Assembly: GCA_029941485.1 (NCBI GenBank)
Contig: JAPYOZ010000053.1
Span: 1 to 5,397, forward strand
Length of the DNA: 5,397 nt
Origin: Gammaproteobacteria bacterium
GTDB lineage: Bacteria > Pseudomonadota > Gammaproteobacteria > PS1 > Pseudothioglobaceae
Reading direction: 5' to 3'
Made by a program: the position numbers and the translations under genes. Below the pieces are notes generated by a model. The model did not search any database. It was not told where the DNA came from and worked only from the letters and a program-made list of their open reading frames with translations. This document shows positions 5,114-5,397 of this stretch, piece by piece (position 1 is the first letter of the stretch; the number at the start of each line of letters is the position of its first letter).

Positions 5114-5397
5114 TTACTGAGTCTCGAATGCATCTTTTATCCAATTGATTTTAGGACATTTTAAATCAGATTCCACACCAACAACATCAAACCGACAGAT
5201 AAATTCTTGATATTTAGAATGTTGTTGTAAGTAATACTGTGCCGTGCGGATTAGCTTAGCTTGTTTGACACGAGTGACGGTTTCAGCGGCTGAGCTAAAA
5301 TACGTATTCCGTCGATAACGAACTTCAACAAAAACCAACGTCTGTTCGGATTTATCGAGCATAATAATATCTATTTCACCCATTTTGGTTAAATAGT
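5114..5397 (-). CDS. yraN: UPF0102 (YraN) family nuclease-like protein, C-terminal part (5' end outside window)
   Basis: This is a small protein of the UPF0102/YraN family, which has a restriction-endonuclease-like fold; its cellular role is not settled. The visible 93 residues match the C-terminal three quarters of E. coli YraN: GEIDIIM with the conserved Glu-Asp pair, then LVFVEVRYRRN, corresponding to the E-x-K/R part of a PD-(D/E)xK site. AAETVTRVKQAKLIRTAQYYL follows, then CRFDVVGV and the closing INWIKDAF. An ATG at 5383-5381 could be taken as a start, but the frame stays open to the window edge, reading YLTK just before it. The family needs about 35 more residues upstream, so the gene is cut by the window. 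It precedes the DolP-like gene directly; in E. coli the order is lpoA-yraN-diaA-dolP. Confidence 0.93.
   Translation of the reverse strand, partial: YLTKMGEIDIIMLDKSEQTLVFVEVRYRRNTYFSSAAETVTRVKQAKLIRTAQYYLQQHSKYQEFICRFDVVGVESDLKCPKINWIKDAFETQ

Overview
The window looks like a chromosomal segment from a moderately AT-rich gammaproteobacterium. The products align closely, by memory, with Escherichia coli IF2, RbfA, TruB, PurD, RNase HII, DolP (YraP) and YraN. The gene orders infB-rbfA-truB and yraN...dolP are also those of gammaproteobacteria. The AT-rich composition, very tight packing and altered gene order would suit a streamlined marine or symbiotic lineage such as the SUP05/Thioglobus group. 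That placement is a guess, because no rRNA or other phylogenetic marker is present.

Positions 1-3838 and on to 4392 (plus strand) form one compact run of six genes: the 3' part of infB, rbfA, truB, a 212-residue protein I do not recognise, purD and rnhB. Gaps are at most 15 bases, and the last two junctions are 4-base overlaps (ATGA and GTGA). The first three genes serve translation initiation, 30S maturation and tRNA modification. In E. coli rpsO follows truB; here the unknown gene and purD (purine synthesis) occupy that place, and rnhB (ribonucleotide removal from DNA) ends the run.

Positions 4373-5397 (minus strand) carry two genes transcribed toward the first block: the 3' part of yraN (UPF0102 nuclease-like family) and then, 3 bases on, a dual-BON-domain lipoprotein of the DolP/YraP type. 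The E. coli gene diaA, which lies between these two, is absent. The lipoprotein has a charged, probably coiled-coil C-terminal tail that E. coli DolP lacks. It also has Ala where E. coli DolP has its membrane-contacting Trp127. The two blocks overlap tail to tail by 20 bases, with no visible terminator.

Three non-coding signals stand out. A perfect 11-bp inverted repeat with a 3-base loop lies inside the 3' end of truB. A promoter-like TTGACG-N17-TAGAAT ends 8 bases before the truB start. An almost identical 11-mer (CTAGAATTTAG / CTATAATTTAG) lies just before both truB and the unknown gene, neither of which has a Shine-Dalgarno sequence. No mobile element, CRISPR array, tRNA or rRNA is visible, and no stretch above 15 bases lies outside a gene. 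Most of the window is ordinary housekeeping sequence. I found no strong case for a new multi-gene system.
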